Source of the DNA: Bradyrhizobium sp. 170
Lineage (GTDB): Bacteria > Pseudomonadota > Alphaproteobacteria > Rhizobiales > Xanthobacteraceae
Assembly (NCBI RefSeq): GCF_023101085.1
Contig: NZ_CP064703.1
Location: forward strand, 1,736,001-1,800,000
Direction: 5' to 3'
DNA: 64,000 nucleotides
The notes below the pieces were generated by a model. It had not been told where the DNA came from. It searched no databases and saw only the letters and a list, made by a program, of their open reading frames with translations. Below, in pieces: positions 1-9,436 of this stretch (position 1 is its first letter; each line of letters starts with the position of its first letter). The position numbers and the translations under genes are program-made.

Positions 1-654
1 AACCTTGATCTTCAGCTCACGGTGCGCGAAAACTTGCTCGTTTTCGGGCGCTACTTCGCCATGAGCGCGGCTGAGGTGAAAGCGGTCACGCCGTCACTGC
101 TCGAATTCGCGCGCCTGGAGAACAAGGCGGATGCCCGCGTCGCCGAACTGTCCGGCGGCATGAAGCGACGCCTGACGTTGGCACGGGCCCTCATTAGCGA
201 CCCGCAGCTCTTAGTGCTTGATGAGCCGACGACCGGCCTTGATCCGCACGGCCGTCACCTGATCTGGGAACGCTTGCGCTCGCTATTAGCGCGCGGCAAA
301 ACGATCCTTCTCACCACCCACTTCATGGAAGAGGCGGAGCGATTGTGCGACCGCCTGTGTGTGCTCGAGCACGGCCGTAAGATCGCCGAAGGTCAGCCTC
401 ACGCGCTGATCGAGCAGCAGATCGGCTGCCAAGTGATCGAGATTTACGGTGGTAATCCGCATGAACTGCTGCCGCTGGTCAGACCCCAAGTGCAGCGCGC
501 TGAGGTGAGCGGGGAGACGCTCTTCTGCTATGTCACGGATCCAGAGCAGGTGCGCCTCCGGCTTGCCAACCGCACGGATCTCCGCTTTCTGCAGCGTCCT
601 CCAAATCTGGAGGATGTCTTCTTGCGGCTAACCGGGCGAGAGATAAAGGACTGA
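1..654 (+). CDS. nodI: NodI, Nod-factor export ATP-binding protein (5' end outside the window)
   Basis: ATPase subunit of the NodIJ ABC exporter, which moves lipochitooligosaccharide Nod factors across the inner membrane. The frame is already open at base 1 and reads [19 protein letters not shown], so the Walker A end lies outside the window and the GTG at 22 is not the true start. Visible are the ABC signature ([15 protein letters not shown], near 150-195), Walker B with D-loop ([12 protein letters not shown], near 210-245) and the switch histidine ([11 protein letters not shown], near 310). The stop at 652-654 lies 3 bases before the nodJ ATG, so the two are probably translated together. 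Family and order (nodI-nodJ) are diagnostic; DrrA-type drug exporters are the nearest alternative. Confidence 0.95.
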   Translation, partial: NLDLQLTVRENLLVFGRYFAMSAAEVKAVTPSLLEFARLENKADARVAELSGGMKRRLTLARALISDPQLLVLDEPTTGLDPHGRHLIWERLRSLLARGKTILLTTHFMEEAERLCDRLCVLEHGRKIAEGQPHALIEQQIGCQVIEIYGGNPHELLPLVRPQVQRAEVSGETLFCYVTDPEQVRLRLANRTDLRFLQRPPNLEDVFLRLTGREIKD

Positions 655-657
655 ACG

Positions 658-1446
658 ATGTGGCAACGTTTTGCGCCGGCGCTCCCTGCTAATCCATGGA
701 ACTGGATCGCGGTATGGCGCCGCAATTTTCTGGTCTGGCGGAAAGTCGCTCTGGCATCGATTCTTGGGAATCTGGCCGAGCCGATGAGCTCTCTGTTCGG
801 TCTCGGTTTTGGCCTTGGAATGATCATAGGTGGTGTTGAGGGGACCTCATACATCTCGTTTCTGGCGGCTGGCATGGTCGCCACAAGCGCGATGGTCTCC
901 GCAACCTTCGAAACGATCTATGCGGCTTACGCTCGCATGCAGACAAATTGCACGTGGGAGGCAATGCTCTGTACGCCCCTTACGCTCGGCGACATTGTTC
1001 TCGGTGAAGTGGCATGGGCAGCGAGTAAGGCCTTGCTCGCCGGGACGGCGATCACGATTGTCGCCGTCGCGCTGGGTTACGCAGAGTGGTCATCCATCCC
1101 CTATGCGTTACCAGCCATCGCCCTCACTGGCGTTACTTTCGCGAGCCTCGCAATGGTCGTTTCAGCACTTGCACCAAGCCACGACTATTTCATCTTCTAC
1201 CAGTCGCTCATTCTCACGCCCATGATGTATTTGAGCGGGGCGATCTTCCCAATGAGCCAGTTGCCCGGTTCATTTCAACGCATCGCGGCCTTATTGCCGC
1301 TGACTCATTCGGTCGATCTCATTCGTCCAGCAATGCTCGGTCGGCCGGTCGACAGCGTCGGATTGCATGTGGGCGCACTTTGCATCTACGCAGCATTTCC
1401 CTTCCTCGTCTCGGCCGTGCTGCTTCGGCAGCGCCTGATGCGGTGA
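658..1446 (+). CDS. nodJ: NodJ, Nod-factor ABC exporter membrane subunit
   Basis: ABC-2 type permease of 262 residues, the usual NodJ length, partner of NodI. The N terminus is cytoplasmic ([18 protein letters not shown]), followed by about six hydrophobic segments. The family-typical stretch [12 protein letters not shown] lies mid-protein, and [15 protein letters not shown] lies before the last membrane segment. The ATG follows the nodI stop by 3 bases. No lesion is seen. It is expected to be expressed as the distal part of a nodABC-type operon that begins upstream of the window. Confidence 0.95.
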   Translation: MWQRFAPALPANPWNWIAVWRRNFLVWRKVALASILGNLAEPMSSLFGLGFGLGMIIGGVEGTSYISFLAAGMVATSAMVSATFETIYAAYARMQTNCTWEAMLCTPLTLGDIVLGEVAWAASKALLAGTAITIVAVALGYAEWSSIPYALPAIALTGVTFASLAMVVSALAPSHDYFIFYQSLILTPMMYLSGAIFPMSQLPGSFQRIAALLPLTHSVDLIRPAMLGRPVDSVGLHVGALCIYAAFPFLVSAVLLRQRLMR

Positions 1447-1645
1447 GAGGAACAAGACCTAAAGCGAAGCATCGCGTGTGCGAGATGAGATATCGGGCGT
1501 AACGAACTTCCGATCGCGTGCGACGCTTATGTGAGTCTCGTCACGCTAGCGATGCCTGATCGGCCCCGCGGCGACGTGCGGCCTACTCCCAAAGCAAGCG
1601 ATACGAAATAGGCCAACAGGCCTCTCAGGATTAACGGAGAACAAG

Positions 1646-3658
1646 ATGCTGTGTCTAGGATTGAGTGGCGGCCTCGACAGAGTCTATGAAAACCCCCTTG
1701 GACTACCGAACACGTTTCTGCACGACGGCGCCGCGGTACTTGTCAAGGACGGGCGCGTGATCGCTGCCGTGGAAGAGGAGCGCCTCAACCGGATCAAACA
1801 TTCAAACAAGCTCCCGAGCAGTGCGATTGAATACTGTCTTGCAGCCGCGGGCGTGGAGCTTCGCGACGTCGATCGTATTGCGTTCTACGCTACTGAAGCC
1901 TATTGCAATGCAATGCTCGAACGGTTGTTCATCTCACAACCGGAAATCTCAATTCCGCTAGATGCGAATCTGCTGTTACGGCACCTTCTAGCCACGGAGT
2001 TCGGTACCCAAGTTGATCCTTCGCGGGTGTCATTCGTAGGCCACCATCAGGCCCACGCCGTGAGCGCTCTGGCGATGTCGGGTTTTGAAGAAAGCCTGGT
2101 CCTCGCGATCGACGGTTGTGGCGACTTCCTGTCGGGTCTCTTGGCGGTCGGGTCGGGCACCGAAATGATCGAACTTATGACGTTTCCAGAGAATAACTCT
2201 CTCGGACTGTTCTATCTGGAGACGATTCGATATCTCGGCTACGGCCTGTTCGACGAGTATAAGGTTATGGGACTGGCTCCTTACGGAGATCCCGCACGCT
2301 ATCGCGAGCTCTTTTCCCAATTCTATGAGCTCTCCGCAAACGGTGGCTACCGCGTTCACCTCGAACGTATCGGCCCGGCATTGCTGCGCAACATCGAGGT
2401 CCGGCGAAAGGGAATGCCGTTCACGCAACAGCATCGAGATGTGAGCGCATCGTTGCAGGAGGCGCTGGAGCGGATCGTGTTTCACATTCTGCGGCATTAC
2501 CGTGAGTCGACCGGAATGAAACGGTTGTGCCTGGCTGGCGGGGTGGCCCACAACTGCACGCTGAACGGAAAACTCCTGTATTCAGGCCTGTTCGAAGACA
2601 TCTTCGTGCAGCCGGCTGCGCATGACGCCGGATGCGCATTGGGCGCGGCACTGATGGTGTCGAACGAGGCCGGGCAGCCTGCGCCCCGCGAGCGGCTACA
2701 GGCGGTTTATTGGGGGCCAGATGTCGGCAGCGACGACAGCATTGAACAGGAACTGAAGGGATGGGCCGGACACCTGGAGATTGAACGAACCGCTGACGTG
2801 GCGACCAGAGCAGCCGAGTGGATCGCTGATGGCGCCGTGATCGGGTGGGTACGGGGCCGATCGGAGTTCGGCCCTCGTGCGCTCGGTAACCGCAGTATTC
2901 TTGCGGACCCGAGGCCCGCGGCGAACAAGGACCGGATCAACGCGATGGTCAAGAAGCGCGAGAGTTATCGACCATTTGCGCCATCGGTTCTGGAGGAGGA
3001 TGCGGGCGCGTTCTTTGAGTTGCCGGATGGTTGCGCAGAATATCCCTTCATGAATTTCGTCGTTCGCGTGCGCGAATCCAAGCGTGCTTTGCTGGGCGCG
3101 ATCACGCATATCGATGGTACGGCTCGGCTGCAAACGGTTTCCCGCACGAGCAATGCCGCCTATTGGGAACTCATCAATGCCTTCAAGAGCCGGACAGGCG
3201 TCCCGATTCTGCTTAATACGTCCTTCAACAACAATGCCGAACCGATCGTAGATTCCGTTGCCGATGCGATTACGGCGTTTTTGTCGACCGAGCTGGATGG
3301 CCTTGTGGTCGGGTCATTCCTCGTCAAGAAGCGGGCAACAACGCTCGAAAGCTGGACTGCACTCGCTGTATCACTGCCGCCCCATGTATCTCTTTACCGG
3401 GTTCGCGCTCATGCGGGCCGAGAACGCCAGGAGACAGTCTGCGAGATCCGCATGGGTCACTCCAGCCAGGACAGCGTGCGCGTCTCGCATGACCTGTTCG
3501 ACATGCTGATGCAAATTGAGAAGGAAGCTGTTCTTGCCGATCTTCTCGCCAGGGTCACCTCTGACAGGACTAGGCGAGAAGCTCTCGTGAACGAACTGCG
3601 CGGGCTCTGGGATCTGCGCCGTATTCGGCTGCATCCGTCACAGACTGCGCGGTCGTAA
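1646..3658 (+). CDS. nolO: NolO, Nod-factor O-carbamoyltransferase
   Basis: Carbamoyltransferase of the NodU/CmcH family, 670 residues. It transfers carbamoyl from carbamoyl phosphate to the non-reducing glucosamine of Nod factors; NolO is known for the 3-O position, NodU for 6-O. The N-terminal ASKHA/Kae1-like half has the metal-binding histidines (VGHHQAHAVSA near residue 135) and a nucleotide motif (LAIDGCGDF near 155). The C-terminal half has GRSEFGPRALGNRSILADPR and LNTSFNNNAEPIVD, the carbamoyltransferase core. The ATG has a clear ribosome site (ACGGAGAACAAG). I call it NolO rather than NodU because it lies between nodIJ and nodZ and is about 100 residues longer than NodU. A separate 199-base gap from nodJ leaves open whether it is in the same transcript. 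Confidence 0.88.
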   Translation: MLCLGLSGGLDRVYENPLGLPNTFLHDGAAVLVKDGRVIAAVEEERLNRIKHSNKLPSSAIEYCLAAAGVELRDVDRIAFYATEAYCNAMLERLFISQPEISIPLDANLLLRHLLATEFGTQVDPSRVSFVGHHQAHAVSALAMSGFEESLVLAIDGCGDFLSGLLAVGSGTEMIELMTFPENNSLGLFYLETIRYLGYGLFDEYKVMGLAPYGDPARYRELFSQFYELSANGGYRVHLERIGPALLRNIEVRRKGMPFTQQHRDVSASLQEALERIVFHILRHYRESTGMKRLCLAGGVAHNCTLNGKLLYSGLFEDIFVQPAAHDAGCALGAALMVSNEAGQPAPRERLQAVYWGPDVGSDDSIEQELKGWAGHLEIERTADVATRAAEWIADGAVIGWVRGRSEFGPRALGNRSILADPRPAANKDRINAMVKKRESYRPFAPSVLEEDAGAFFELPDGCAEYPFMNFVVRVRESKRALLGAITHIDGTARLQTVSRTSNAAYWELINAFKSRTGVPILLNTSFNNNAEPIVDSVADAITAFLSTELDGLVVGSFLVKKRATTLESWTALAVSLPPHVSLYRVRAHAGRERQETVCEIRMGHSSQDSVRVSHDLFDMLMQIEKEAVLADLLARVTSDRTRREALVNELRGLWDLRRIRLHPSQTARS

Positions 3659-3852
3659 AAGGTGAGCAATGCGGAAGAGCGCTCCTTGGACGCCTCTTGC
3701 ATGACCTGCCAATCGCGGTGCCGTGGAGGAGGGCTTGCGGGTTGATCGCCTTGCGTCCAGGTGACCAGCCGTCCATTGGCGTGGATCGGAATCGCAGATG
3801 AGTAGGTGCGCCACACAAAACTGATCTTGCGCAACGAGAAGGGTTTGATAAC

Positions 3853-4827
3853 TTGACGAAGGAACGCTTTGTTATTTCTCGGAGGCGTACCGGCTTTGGT
3901 GATTGCCTCTGGTCGCTGGCGTCAGCCTGGTCGTACGCGCAGCGGACCGGGCGGACGCTCGTCGTTGACTGGCGCGGTTCCTGCTACATCGACCAACCGT
4001 TCAGCAATGCCTTTCCGGTGTTCTTCGAGCCGCTTGAGGACATCGCTGGAGTGCCGGTGATTTGCGATGACCGGGTCAACCAGCTCTCGTTTCCCGGACC
4101 GTTCTTCCCGCGGTGGTGGAATAGGCCATCGATCGACTGCATCAATCGTCCGGATGAGCAGATCTTCCGTGAACGTGACGAACTGACCGAGCTATTCCAG
4201 GCAAGAGAAGATAACGAAGCCAACACCATTGTCTGTGACGCTTGCCTGATGTGGCGTTGTGGCGAGGAAGCCGAACGACTGATCTTTCGGAACATCAAGC
4301 TCAGGTCTGAGATTCAAGCGCGGATCGACGCCTTGTATGAGGAACACTTTGGCGGCCATAGCATCATTGGCGTTCATGTTCGGCACGGCAATGGCGAAGA
4401 TATCATGGAGCATGCGCCGTACTGGGCCGATTCGGAGCTCGCCCTTCGTCAGGTCTGCATGGCAATCCGTAAAGCCAAGGCTTTGCCATATCCAAAGCCT
4501 GTAAAGGTCTTCCTGTGCACGGACAGTGCACAGGTGCTCGATCGCGTATCGGGTCTGTTTCCCGATGTCTTCGCCGTACCAAAACGTTTCCAGGCCGATC
4601 GGGCAGGGCCGTTGCATAGTGCGGAAATGGGAATTGAAGGTGGAGCTTCCGCTCTCATCGACATGTATCTTCTTGCGCGATGCGCTACTGTGATCCGCTT
4701 TCCCCCCACCAGCGCCTTCACGCGCTATGCCCGTCTGCTCGTGCCACGGATTATTGAATTCGACCAGAGAAATCCGGAGCACTTGACCATGATCGATAAC
4801 CCATACGAGCATTTCGCGGCTTCATGA
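3853..4827 (+). CDS. nodZ: NodZ, alpha-1,6-fucosyltransferase of Nod factor
   Basis: Transfers L-fucose from GDP-fucose to O-6 of the reducing-end N-acetylglucosamine of the Nod factor; family GT23, 324 residues, cytoplasmic. The GDP-fucose binding motif GVHVRHGNGED is at about residues 173-183, and FLCTDSAQVLDRV and GGASALIDMYLLARC follow as in fungal and animal FUT8-like enzymes. The N terminus RFVISRRRTGFGDCLWSLA is the standard NodZ start, reached from a TTG codon at 3853; there is no ATG nearer. In Bradyrhizobium nodZ is known to be transcribed separately from the NodD-controlled operon, and I saw no convincing nod box in the 194-base gap before it. Its substrate would come from noeL and nolK in this window. 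Confidence 0.93.
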   Translation: MTKERFVISRRRTGFGDCLWSLASAWSYAQRTGRTLVVDWRGSCYIDQPFSNAFPVFFEPLEDIAGVPVICDDRVNQLSFPGPFFPRWWNRPSIDCINRPDEQIFRERDELTELFQAREDNEANTIVCDACLMWRCGEEAERLIFRNIKLRSEIQARIDALYEEHFGGHSIIGVHVRHGNGEDIMEHAPYWADSELALRQVCMAIRKAKALPYPKPVKVFLCTDSAQVLDRVSGLFPDVFAVPKRFQADRAGPLHSAEMGIEGGASALIDMYLLARCATVIRFPPTSAFTRYARLLVPRIIEFDQRNPEHLTMIDNPYEHFAAS

Positions 4828-5360
4828 AGCGCCAGAATCTGAGCCTGAGCAATGGCGGGCTAGATCATCAGCCTGATACTGCTGGCTTCGACACCATCGC
4901 GTTTCGCAACGTCTCGCAGGAACGGTGGATGGCGACTTCCGTCCGCAAGCGACGGCTGACCGGCGCACGACCACGGATGCGGTGCGGGTGGGAGGGCGAA
5001 CGCCTGCGAGGCGTAGGCCAATGCCGGCGGGCGCCGGCGGCCTTGCCCCGCAATGCTTCGGGCCCTCATGTGTAAGTCGAGTCGCGCGGAAAGGTTATGG
5101 TCCTGTCATCATCCGGCCAAATCCGCCATCGCTGGCCAGACGGTGAAAAGCACGGCAATGGCGGTCCGGGTCGCCGAGGAAATCTGACGTAACAAACAGT
5201 CACGTCAGAATGTCCCAGCAGCAAGGAAGCGCGTCCGGTAGATGGATCGCCTTTGCTGGGAATCCTTTTGCGGTCAGCTCGTTTTCTAGACGACGGCCTT
5301 GTTCATGCGCCGCTCGCAGAGTCCTTTCGGACGGAGGTGTGATGAACCGCGCGGCCGGCG
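4828..5360 (+). other. Gap between nodZ and the fixR remnant
   Basis: No gene could be supported. The missing 5' part of fixR and its promoter would be expected here, but I could read neither a short-chain dehydrogenase N terminus (TGxxxGIG) nor a convincing -24/-12 pair. Confidence 0.5.
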
Positions 5361-5668
5361 GTGGCGCCGATCCTGCTCGCTCAAGATCTGTTCGGTGAGC
5401 TAAAAGCGGCTTCAGCTGCGCTTGTCTCACGCGCGAAATGGCGCACGATTACGCCTCACATGGCATTCGCGTCAATGCGATCGCGCCCGGCGAAATCAAG
5501 ACGGACATTTTGTCGCCTGACACGGAAGCGCATCTTGTGCCCAAGATCCCAGTTCGCCGGATGGGTACACCCGAAGAGGTCGCCAACGTCATTTTCTTCC
5601 TATATTCAGATGCGGCAAGTTATGTCACTGGCGCCGAAGTGCCGATCAATGGCGGGCAACACTTGTGA
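5361..5668 (+). pseudogene. fixR: fixR remnant, C-terminal part of a short-chain dehydrogenase
   Basis: FixR is a short-chain dehydrogenase-like protein encoded just before nifA in Bradyrhizobium; it is not known to be essential. Only two pieces remain. [17 protein letters not shown] is readable from about 5361, followed by a jump in frame. From about 5426 the other frame reads [16 protein letters not shown], then [13 protein letters not shown], and ends in [14 protein letters not shown] at the stop (5666-5668). The cofactor-binding N terminus and the catalytic S-Y-K segment between the two pieces are gone. The C-terminal piece is very well conserved, so the loss may be recent. Its place directly upstream of nifA is what identifies it as fixR rather than any FabG-like gene. 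Confidence 0.78.
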
Positions 5669-5929
5669 GTGAATCCGTCCGTGGCGAACCCGGCTAATCT
5701 GAGCTTCATCGATGGAAGCCATGTTGGCCGGGGCGAATCCGCGCAGCGAGTTGGAAAGAATAAAGCGGCAAATCTAGTCACCGTAAGTGCTGCCGACGTG
5801 CCATGAAGAGGCGTCATCTCTCGCCCCGCCCTGAGAACTGGATGTCAGATCGAGGCAGGCATGCAACACGAGTCCAACAAGTCCGATCGAGGTGATGGGG
5901 AGGATCAAGAAAGGAACGAAGAAGTCATT

Positions 5930-7680
5930 ATGCTGGACAGCGTTTCCCTGCGCGAAAAACCAAACTCAACCTCCGACGCGGACCCTTCCGCTTGTATTCT
6001 GCGGTCGCAAGAGAAATCGCTAAGCACGATCTTTGAAATAGCGCACACGCTCACCGGCCTATGCCGGCTCGAAGCCAAGCTGGCGAGCGTCATCGAGCGT
6101 CTGCCATCGCTCGTGCAGATGCGGAGCGGCATCCTATGTCTGTTCGATCATGACGGGGTGGCCGAGATCATCGTAGACGACGGTCGGAGCGAAGGGCGCG
6201 ACGCGCGTTGCGGGGTGCGCTTGCAAGGAGCAACTGATCAAATTGTGGCGACGGGGCGGCCGCTCATCGTCGAGAACGTAGCGCTGCATTCGATCTTCAG
6301 TTCTTCGGACGTCGAGATGCTAGATGCCGCCGGTCATACGCGTGTTGCGTTCATCGGCGTTCCCATAGACATTGACGAGAAAGTTGTGGGTACGCTGAGC
6401 ATCGACCGCATCGCCGACAACGGGACGCATGCGCAGCTCGAGGACGACCTCCGCCTGCTGACGATGGTCGCAAGCCTTCTGGGCCAGACGGCGAAGCTGC
6501 ATTGCGTTTTTGCGCGCGATCGCGGGCGGCTTATGGACGAGGACTTCCGGCCGCAGAAGCAGCTGTCCGAGCTCAAGCCTCATGGGCGGGAGCGTAAGAA
6601 GGTCCAAATCGAGGGAATTATCGGCGACAGCCCGGCGCTGCGCGCGTTGCTTGAGAAGATCGAGCTGATCGCAAAATCGAATAGCACCGTTCTGGTGCGC
6701 GGCGAATCGGGTACGGGCAAAGAGCTGGTCGCGAAGGCTATTCACGAGCATTCAGCGCGCGCCAAACGCCCCTTTATCAAGCTGAATTGCGCAGCCCTCA
6801 CCGAGACGGTGCTGGAATCCGAATTGTTCGGTCACGAGAAGGGGCGTTTACGGGCGCATTCAACGCGCGCAAGGGTCGCTTCGAGCTCGCCGACAAGGGA
6901 ACGTTGTTTCTGGACGAGATTGGAGAGATCTCGGCGTCGTTCCAGGCGAAGCTCCTGCGCGTGCTTCAGGAGCAGGAGTTCGAGCGGGTCGGCGGCAATC
7001 AGACGATCAAAGTCGACGTCCGCGTGATTGCAGCCACGAATAAGAATCTTGAAGAGGCGGTGGCAAGGAAGGAGTTTCGTGCCGATCTCTATTATCGCAT
7101 CAGCGTGGTTCCTCTGCTACTGCCGCCGCTGCGCGAAAGACGCACTGATATTCCGCTTCTCGCCGCTCGATTTTTGAAGAACTTCAACAATGAGAACGGC
7201 CGTGCTTTGGTCTTCGATTCAAGTGCGATTGACGTCCTCATGAATTGTGGATTTCCCGGTAATGTCCGCGAGCTGGAGAACTGTGTGCAGCGGACCGCGA
7301 CCCTGGCGCATGGATCGTCGATCGTAAGAGACGATTTTGCCTGCTGCCACGGGCAATGCCTATCGGCCACGCTATGGAAGTGCGGGCCGGAGCAAGTGGC
7401 GCGACAGCCGAGCCCGATAATCTCATTCCCCGCGAGGCTGAGCATGCCGCCAACACAAGCTGTGGCACACGTTCAGCCGGTCGGTAGCGAACTGACGCCG
7501 CTAGAGCCGCCCGGCCGACCTATCATAGGTGCCGCCAAGGTCACAAATCGCGAGGGCGTAATCGCGGCGATGGAAAGGTCCGGGTGGGTCCAGGCCAAGG
7601 CGGCGCGCCTGCTTGGACTGACGCCGCGCCAGATTGGCTATGCCTTGAGAAGGCACGGTCTCGAGATCAAGCGCTTCTGA
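5930..7680 (+). pseudogene. nifA: NifA, sigma-54 activator of nif/fix genes, with a -1 frameshift
   Basis: Master activator of nitrogen-fixation genes. Order: GAF domain (about residues 25-180), AAA+ domain with Walker A GESGTGKE (about 257-264), cysteine linker, Fis-type HTH (GWVQAKAARLLGLTPRQIGYAL) at the C terminus. The reading frame breaks at 6841-6844: GHEKG is followed by RLRAHST, while the next frame gives the missing GAFTGA sigma-54 contact loop and then [21 protein letters not shown] through to the stop at 7680. Five Gs would be needed where four are present, so one base is missing. The linker has C-X11-C-X19-C-X4-C, the redox signature of oxygen-sensitive rhizobial NifA. I prefer the ATG at 5930 because the product then begins MLDSV, like known NifA; an upstream ATG at 5861 is in frame. 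As read the protein is truncated and inactive; a sequencing error is possible. Confidence 0.9.
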
Positions 7681-8037
7681 ATAAAAAGTCGGGCTCGCGT
7701 CTCTCTCGCTCGCCCGGGCGCGGTAGGAGAGCGTGCGCACTCTGGTCCATGAAGCGGATACTAAACCGATGTGCTCTGCTTGGGGGTGGCAATGCCGGGA
7801 AGCGTAAGCCCTCTTCGCGTCAGCCGGGTGCTGGTCATCGTCTGCTTGCAATGTATTCGCCCTATGAGAAATGATTAGGTGTCGAACTAGCGCAAGATCG
7901 CGGCCGCGCCGTTTCTGCCGCGACTCAGATCAGAGAGAGATCACGTCCGCTTTGCGCAGCCCGTCGCAGTCCCGACAACGGTCTCACCGTCAGTCGCCAG
8001 CCATCGCATTCGTCCCTCACCGGCGAAATGCCTGGGG
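7681..8037 (+). other. nifA-fixA intergenic region
   Basis: No gene supported. A NifA upstream activator site (TGT-N10-ACA) was sought and no exact copy was found; the nearest, TGT-N10-TGA around 7852-7867, is imperfect. Confidence 0.45.
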
Positions 8038-8053
8038 TGGTATGACAGTTGCT
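8038..8053 (+). promoter_or_regulatory. Sigma-54 (-24/-12) promoter of fixA
   Basis: TGGTATGACAGTTGCT has the invariant GG and GC exactly ten bases apart, with a TTGC -12 box, 39 bases before the fixA ATG. This is the expected NifA/RpoN promoter for fixA. Confidence 0.78.
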
Positions 8054-8091
8054 ATTCGTGGGGAGCCTGCTCAACATCTTAGGAGAAGCAT

Positions 8092-8957
8092 ATGCACAGC
8101 ATCGTCTGCATCAAACAGGTCCCCGACTCCGCACAAATCCGCGTGCATCCTGTCACGAATACGATCATGCGTCAGGGCGTGCCGACAATCATCAACCCAT
8201 ATGATCTCTTCGCACTGGAAGCTGCGCTCGAGCTACGAGACAAGTTCGGCGGCGAAATCAATGTTCTGACAATGGGGCCGCCGTCGGCCGAAGAATCTCT
8301 CCGAAAGGCGCTGACATTTGGTGCCGATCGTGCTGTCCTGCTCACTGATCGTAGTTTCGCGGGCTCCGATACGCTGGCGACGAGTTACGCGCTGGCGTGC
8401 GCGATTCGCAATATCGGGAAGGAATATGGCCCACCAGACGTCATATTCACTGGCAAGCAGACTATCGACGGCGATACGGCGCAGGTGGGACCTGGCATTG
8501 CAAAGAGGCTCGGGGTCCAGCAGCTTACTTATGTTTACACAATCAAGCGTTGGACTTCAAAGTACGCACGATCGATGCGGAACGGCGCTGCGAAGGAGGA
8601 GTCCAGGTGCTGCGTTCCAAGCTTCCTTGTCTCGTCAGCATGTTAGAGGCAAGCAATCAAATTCGCCGCGGTGCAATGATCGATGCCTTGCGTGCGGCCC
8701 GTGCCTCAATCGTAAAATGGAGCGCTCAAACTGCCGGCGTGGATGACATGGCCAAATGCGGTCTGAGGGGGTCGCCGACCGTCGTCAAGCGTGTCTTCGC
8801 GCCCTCCGCACGAGCGGAGAAGGCGACGTGGGTGGAAGCGGCCGAGCAGCCGGCGCAAGCGTTGATCCACGCCATGTTCAAGCGCAACCCTACGCTCGAG
8901 ACGGAGCTCGCACAGCTTGCGCGCGGTACCTCATCCGCGCAAACGAGCGGTGCGTGA
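8092..8957 (+). pseudogene. fixA: FixA, electron-transfer flavoprotein beta subunit, frameshifted
   Basis: FixA pairs with FixB, and with FixC and FixX passes electrons towards nitrogenase. The N-terminal frame is excellent: MHSIVCIKQVPDSAQIRV, then LTMGPPSAEESLRKALTFGAD and GKQTIDGDTAQVGPGIAKRL. After LTYV (about 8530-8550) the frame is lost. The frame one base back continues with ALDFKVRTIDAERR, GGVQVLRSKLPCLVSM and KCGLRGSPTVVKRVFAP and ends at 8957. Joining the two gives a normal-length FixA of about 288 residues, so the lesion is a one-base deletion or equivalent. The ATG has a good ribosome site (TTAGGAGAAGCAT). Read as it stands, the flavin-binding C-terminal half is lost. No fixB, fixC or fixX follows. 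Confidence 0.88.
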
Positions 8958-9436
8958 AGTCGCGGCTGATCGAGCGGAGCCAGCGATCGCCTGGGTCCGT
9001 GGTCATGCATTGGCCCGTCGCTCGGTGCACCAGGCACGATTCAAGCTTTTCGACCGCTCTCGGAGGGTGAGCATTCAACTTGCCTATCTGAGCGCCGAGA
9101 GGCCGGTTTCGGATCAACATACCAAAGTGTGCTTGGCAGCGTACGTGGAGCTCGCGGGATGTATCTCCCTCGAGCGAGATCTGCCGTGTTTCACGTAACC
9201 GCAAAGTGCGAGCATTATCATCGCGCCGCTCGACCACAGAACGAATCGAGCGTGGCGATAGTGCTCAGCCATTCCCGGTCGACATCAGCGACGGCTTGTC
9301 CCGATACTGCTCGATATCGCATAGGAAGAACCGTGACCCGCAGAGTGGCACGCGGAACACCGTGAGATCACCGCAAGGACCGCCACGCACCCCGTTCAGT
9401 TCAGTCTTGGACGTGAAGGTCCCCGTGGGCGCGCTG
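8958..9436 (+). other. Region between fixA and the transporter gene
   Basis: Nothing recognised on either strand; the 3' ends of two convergent genes face it. Confidence 0.4.

Noticed and set aside
1646..3658. nodU as the name for this carbamoyltransferase
   Set aside because: Length (670 residues) and position between nodIJ and nodZ fit nolO better; the two families are close, so some doubt remains.
3659..3852. nod box before nodZ
   Set aside because: GTCCATTGGCGTGGATCG resembles only the first part of the consensus, and nodZ is known to be transcribed independently of NodD in Bradyrhizobium.
7681..8037. NifA upstream activator sequence for fixA
   Set aside because: No exact TGT-N10-ACA was found; the best candidate misses one half.
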